64,000 nt of DNA, taken from positions 558,001-622,000 of the forward strand of contig NC_035924.1 of the NCBI RefSeq assembly GCF_000348985.1, written 5' to 3'. The DNA comes from Huiozyma naganishii CBS 8797. Its lineage: Eukaryota; Ascomycota; Saccharomycetes; Saccharomycetales; Saccharomycetaceae. Position numbers and translations under genes: made by a program. Shown here piece after piece: positions 60,325 to 64,000 of the stretch (positions are counted from its first letter, which is position 1; the number at the start of each line of letters is the position of its first letter). A model generated the notes under the pieces. The model had not been told where the DNA came from. It did not search any database and was given only the letters and a program-made list of their open reading frames with translations.

Positions 60325-61334
60325 ATGCATTCCCGTGATACCAAGAGACGGACTACGATGCGTTCTCGAGCAAAGTAGCGTGTATAACGAAGGGGTACCT
60401 GCCGCCCGGCGACGATCCCCTCGTGGAGACCCCCAGAGCGATGCACGAGTTGTTCTCCCCCGTGCGGTCTCTGTACGACGAGTATATGGCGCGTGTGAGG
60501 AGTAGGAGTAGGAGACTGTATGGTCAGATTGATTCGAGGGTGCGGCAGTCGGTGCCCGTGATGAATCTGGGGACTTACCTCCGCACAGTGGCCATCGATG
60601 TCGCCCTGTTGCAGTTTATAGAGCGGGCGGGCCCAGATACACCAGTGCAAGTGGTAAATCTGGGGAGTGGGTCCGATTTGAGGATGGTGCAGTATCTGAG
60701 TGTGTTTCCGCAGATTGTGAAGTTTCTAGACGTGGATTTCGAGGAGGCAGTAGCTTTCAAGGGTCAAGTAATCGACACAACGACGCAATTGAAGCAGATA
60801 GTAGAACAGTACACGCGGGAGGGGAGGTACGAGCTACTTTCTATTGATCTGTGCGACGTACAGCACGCAATGGAACTGCTTACAACGCACACACGCACTG
60901 ACGTGGCCACAGTGTTCATTACAGAGTGTCTATTGTGCTATATACCGCAACGGGAGTCTCAACTACTGATAGACTCGATACAGGGCGCGTACAGCACGGG
61001 GACCCCTGGAGGGAATCTCTGGGTATCCTACGACCCGATCGGTGGATCCGCGCCAAATGATAGATTCGGAAAGATCATAGAAAGAAAACTTGCTCATGTC
61101 CAGGAACCTCGACTTGCCCACTCTGCTCGTTTACAACTCAAGGGAGACGTACGCAGCTCGGTGGCAAAAGCAATTGACCACTGTAACGTCGTTATCCGCG
61201 ACATGTGGCAGTTTCTACAGGAGAAAGTAACCGATGAGGAGAAGAAACGAGTAGCAGCACTCCAGTTCCTTGACGAATTGGAGGAACTGAAGGTCATGCA
61301 GACACACTACGTCATATTGAGCGCACAGTGGTGA
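60325..61334 (+). CDS. PPM1: Leucine carboxyl methyltransferase Ppm1, with a problem at its 5' end
   Basis: The conserved frame reads TDYDAFSSKVACITKGYLP from about 60348, then RQSVPVMNLGTYLRT, VNLGSGSDLRM (SAM motif I), ECLLCYI, YDPIGGSAPNDRFG and the terminal FLDELEELKVMQTHY...SAQW, all Ppm1 signatures. This frame has no ATG upstream of 60348 (TGA at 60336) and its first ATG is at 60441, which would delete the N-terminal K-x7-GY motif that binds SAM. ATG 60325 is in another frame and joins correctly if one base is missing near 60341-60350. Ppm1 methylates the C-terminal Leu of PP2A catalytic subunits. Safe core: 60351-61334. Ortholog of YDR435C (328 aa). Confidence 0.82.
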
Positions 61335-62435
61335 GACACCACCCCCATCCTTACCCATAGAGAGAGCTGGCTCACCTAAACATCGTGCCCGGGGCTCCCC
61401 CTGCGCCCTCCAACTCCCCAATTTATATGTCTCGTTCTGTAACAGATACAACCTCCATGCCTCTCTGACATGCTCAGGCAGCAGCGGGCTGCTGTTATAT
61501 TTCTCCATGCTGACATCTAGCGAGTTGAAACTCTTCACCAGCTCATTGTAGTGCGAGATCAGCCCGGCTCGGCTGCTCCGCGTGTTCTCCTCCGTAGCGA
61601 GAAGCTTGTTCCCCTCTAGCGTCGCCCTCGCGTCATCCTCCTCGTCGTCAAAGTACTCATCGGGCTCGAACTCATCCACAGAATCGTCGCCTAGGATCAC
61701 CGTACCGTCCGTGTCCCTCTTGTTGTACTGCTTCGTGGCAGCGTCACCAGTGACCTCATCGCTCCCGCCCTCGCAGAAACAGGTAAGCTTCTTTAAGTAC
61801 TTCTTAAGCCGCCATGCGAGCATCTTCCTCCTATCGAACTCGCAGACCATCTGTCCAACGAGCCATTTCCTCCTCACCTCCAGCGCCAACTCGATGATCT
61901 CACCGGCGAATATCTTGCCAATCGCTTGTAGAAACACTCGGATGTTCTCCCCAATGTTCTGCCGGCACACCATCGTCGCCAACTTCTTGATCTGGCCCTT
62001 GTGCAGCGCGGTCCGGTGGAATATCTCAAATCTGTCCGTCTGTTCGCTGTCCAGGTTCATAATCAGCAACTTGAATTGGTCCTCGTAACTCAGCTCCTCA
62101 AGGGGGGCCTCAGCTTCTTGTGCTACCTCCTTACTTAGCTGGTCCCTGTAAACATCCGGTACAAACGTCAAGTTGTCAGGGACCCTGTTCACCTCCTCGT
62201 CTTTGTCCATTATCGGAAGGCTTGAGTAATCCAGCCGGCCTATATCAGAGGGTAGGAAGCTGTTCATAGTTCCGCCCGTCCTCAGATCCTTGACCTTCCA
62301 CGAGACGTACTCTTGGTCCTCGGACAGAATCTGGTCAATCATTTGCTTCGTCGCAAAGTAGTTCGCCACGGTCACGATGGGAGCGTAGTTCACCTCTGGG
62401 ATCGTATCCAGGGGACCTTGTGGCGCATCAGTCAT
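61215..62435 (-). CDS. TAF11: TFIID subunit Taf11 (hTAFII28 homolog)
   Basis: 406 aa. The histone-fold domain starts near residue 150: RFEIFHRTALHKGQIKKLA, ENIRVFLQAIGKIFAGEIIELA and MLAWRLKKYLKK. An acidic DDEEDD segment and the conserved YNELVKSFNSLDVSMEKYN...SPLLPEHVREAWRLY region follow. Taf11 pairs with Taf13 in TFIID. S. cerevisiae Taf11 is 346 aa; here the frame continues ~60 residues and overlaps the 3' end of convergent PPM1 by 120 bases. Those extra residues look random, so either the overlap is real or a frameshift near 61395-61425 (G/C-rich) hides an earlier stop. TAF11 is YML015C in S. cerevisiae. Confidence 0.9.
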   Translation of the reverse strand: MTDAPQGPLDTIPEVNYAPIVTVANYFATKQMIDQILSEDQEYVSWKVKDLRTGGTMNSFLPSDIGRLDYSSLPIMDKDEEVNRVPDNLTFVPDVYRDQLSKEVAQEAEAPLEELSYEDQFKLLIMNLDSEQTDRFEIFHRTALHKGQIKKLATMVCRQNIGENIRVFLQAIGKIFAGEIIELALEVRRKWLVGQMVCEFDRRKMLAWRLKKYLKKLTCFCEGGSDEVTGDAATKQYNKRDTDGTVILGDDSVDEFEPDEYFDDEEDDARATLEGNKLLATEENTRSSRAGLISHYNELVKSFNSLDVSMEKYNSSPLLPEHVREAWRLYLLQNETYKLGSWRAQGEPRARCLGEPALSMGKDGGGVSPLCAQYDVVCLHDLQFLQFVKELECCYSFLLLIGYFLL

Positions 62436-62730
62436 ACCGTACTATGTGTGTATTTGTGAGCTTAGCAGTGGTTGATGCTGGACGTTGAAGGAGGAAGCAA
62501 ACTGTGAAGTTATCGGTCTCTCGCAATGTGAGTTTGCAATGAGTTAGAAGAATTGAAATATTTTAGTTTCTGCAGCGGCTTCGATGAACAGGGTCCCGAT
62601 AGCTCGCTGATGGGTGGTGACTCGTTGGGATGTTATGATGGTACATACGTATATACTATTTACTTGGTGGCTGTCATTCCACGCCCGTCTCGAATTGGGT
62701 GCCGTTAGCGGCTGTAGCTGTAGAAGTTTT

Positions 62731-64000
62731 TTACTCTGTGGATTCGACAATCTCATCCTCACCATCCACTGCGTGCAGGCCCTCAGCCTCTTGCAACGCC
62801 CGCTTCTCCTCCTCCTCGTTCTTGGTCAGTTCCTTGTTCTGGTCTTCCGGTTTCGCGTTCGACTCTTTCAGATTTGCGACGAGGCCGATAAATATGACCA
62901 CGGTGATCGGACCCAGCAACGGTAAGTACACAGCTACTTTGTGTTCCTGCGGGAAGAAGTTCTGTTGGACCATCTCCCCGTGAAAGAACGAGCTCTCGCA
63001 GAGCTGCACCAGCCTGTTGCTCTTCAGCAGCAGATCATCCCACACCGCGTCACTGCCGAGCTCTGGGTTGTTGAGGTCGTCGACAATCGCGAGCCGCAAG
63101 TCCAGCGCCTCTGTGACGTTATTACGCACCTCTAACGGGATGGACATTTGCTCGAAGGACTCTGTTAGCTTCAGCAATGACCACAGGGTCTCCACTGCGT
63201 TGTCCATGTTCTGCAAGATGGTCAGCCTCTTAAAGGAGTCCATGGTGATCACCAGAGAGGACAGGTCCTCGACTGTATCCGCCAACCCGAGCAGTTGAAA
63301 GATGTCCTTGGCGAACTTGTACATGATCGGGCTCAGGTAACTCTCCTTGAGTTTGGTGTTCTCCTCCAGTGGGTCCTTATTCACGATGAGAACCCCCCAC
63401 TGTGGGACAATAAAACTGTCCCAGTTGTCTCCGGCGGCGGTGGTCTCCTGACCCCCAGTCCCGTTAATGAAGGGCAACCCCTGGGGGGACAACTTCGCAC
63501 TGGGGAACACGATCGCCAAGTTCAGCGCATTCTGTTCAGAGTAGTACACAGACGACGACAGCTCGGACAGATCGATGACGTGTGCTAGGTCCTGCCACGT
63601 CACGTCCGTGCTGTTGCTCAGCGTGTGCAGGTTCAGGTCGTTATGGAACACAATCGAGGTGTCCACGGTGAAGTTCACTATCGGGCTCAACATTTCTCTA
63701 AATGGCGTGAAGTACTTCACCAACGTTTCGCTGATCTCCCACGCGACGGGCGTCCCGTCCCCGTTCAGAAGCGAGATAGACAGATGCACGTTCGGTGAGT
63801 AATTGATGGAGATGCTGTTCCCATTGCGTTTTGCCGCTTGGTGTCCCTGGTGGCTCAAATGGTCCCACTCCAGAGCAAACGTGTGCTCGATCAACGTTTG
63901 GGCGACGAAGAAGGGCAAGTCGTTCGCGACCACGGACGGATCATCGAAGTACACAACGGTCCGTTTCGTGTCGTACGGTAAATAGTACCCTACGAAATCG
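62731..64000 (-). CDS. GPI17: GPI transamidase subunit Gpi17 (PIG-S), 5' end outside window
   Basis: The frame is open from the right window edge (first full codon at 63999) to the stop at 62731, giving ~422 of an expected ~534 residues; the N-terminal membrane segment is missing. The luminal domain shows PIG-S features (GVLIVNKDP, FAKDIFQLLGL) and several N-glycosylation sequons (NFT, NST, NGT, NVT). A C-terminal membrane segment (VYLPLLGPITVVIFIGLVA) is followed by a short acidic, lysine-containing cytosolic tail. Gpi17 is part of the ER complex that attaches GPI anchors to proteins. It is adjacent to PPM1/TAF11, as in YDR434W-YDR435C. Confidence 0.9.
   Translation of the reverse strand, partial: DFVGYYLPYDTKRTVVYFDDPSVVANDLPFFVAQTLIEHTFALEWDHLSHQGHQAAKRNGNSISINYSPNVHLSISLLNGDGTPVAWEISETLVKYFTPFREMLSPIVNFTVDTSIVFHNDLNLHTLSNSTDVTWQDLAHVIDLSELSSSVYYSEQNALNLAIVFPSAKLSPQGLPFINGTGGQETTAAGDNWDSFIVPQWGVLIVNKDPLEENTKLKESYLSPIMYKFAKDIFQLLGLADTVEDLSSLVITMDSFKRLTILQNMDNAVETLWSLLKLTESFEQMSIPLEVRNNVTEALDLRLAIVDDLNNPELGSDAVWDDLLLKSNRLVQLCESSFFHGEMVQQNFFPQEHKVAVYLPLLGPITVVIFIGLVANLKESNAKPEDQNKELTKNEEEEKRALQEAEGLHAVDGEDEIVESTE

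Overview
The window is nuclear DNA from a budding yeast of the family Saccharomycetaceae. Evidence: intron-poor, densely packed genes whose proteins read as full-length orthologs of Saccharomyces cerevisiae genes; an intron-containing tRNA-Phe(GAA) with the yeast intron core; TATA, Gcn4 and Rap1-like promoter motifs; and a short LTR retrotransposon. Gene order is that of a post-whole-genome-duplication yeast in which this chromosome kept a different subset of duplicates than S. cerevisiae did. For example, TAF11 (S. cerevisiae chromosome XIII) sits among YDR434-YDR444 genes, and LEU1 (chromosome VII) sits between HIR1 and SLA1 (chromosome II). Coding GC is moderate to high, rising toward the right end. 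That excludes the very AT-rich members of the group and fits something like Kazachstania naganishii or a GC-rich Nakaseomyces, but the species is not proven. Synteny statements rest on remembered S. cerevisiae gene order.

Layout. 1-9.5 kb corresponds to YDR457-YDR462: TOM1 (3' end only), HEH2, PFA5, TFB3, a frameshifted PY-motif ORF and MRPL28. An LTR element with an assembly gap (20 N) is inserted between TOM1 and HEH2. 9.7-24.2 kb is YBL010-YBL006 (LAA2, ALK2, HIR1, SLA1, LDB7) with LEU1 interleaved. 24.5-34.8 kb is an inverted YBL011-YBL014 segment (SCT1, FMT1, RRN6) with PGD1/MED3 and TRP5 interleaved. 35.8-44.9 kb holds tRNA-Phe, CGR1, CCM1, GPC1, RPL24, NAT2 and ECL1 (YGL029 and YGR150-YGR146). 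45.1-64 kb is YDR444-YDR434 inverted: a ROG1-type lipase, SSN2/MED13, an APRT-like protein, DOT1, LRS4, THI74, GPI19, PPZ1, PPM1, TAF11 and GPI17 (cut by the window end).

Most genes are conserved housekeeping genes: chromatin and transcription (HIR1, LDB7, PGD1, SSN2, TAF11, TFB3, DOT1, RRN6), amino-acid synthesis (LEU1, TRP5), mitochondrial expression (MRPL28, FMT1, CCM1, NAT2), lipid and GPI metabolism (SCT1, GPC1, GPI17, GPI19, PFA5) and endocytosis/trafficking (SLA1, LAA2). They are single-gene transcription units, not operons.

The least ordinary features are: an array of eight TTAGGG-type motifs upstream of MRPL28 (probable Tbf1 sites); an APRT-like ORF that has lost the residues normally needed for PRPP binding; a tandem 37-bp repeat with strong hairpins just upstream of tRNA-Phe; a nearly intact but short LTR element interrupted by an assembly gap; and several apparent one-base frameshifts, at least two of them in nearly identical G/C-rich palindromes. 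I did not find a clearly new multi-gene system.
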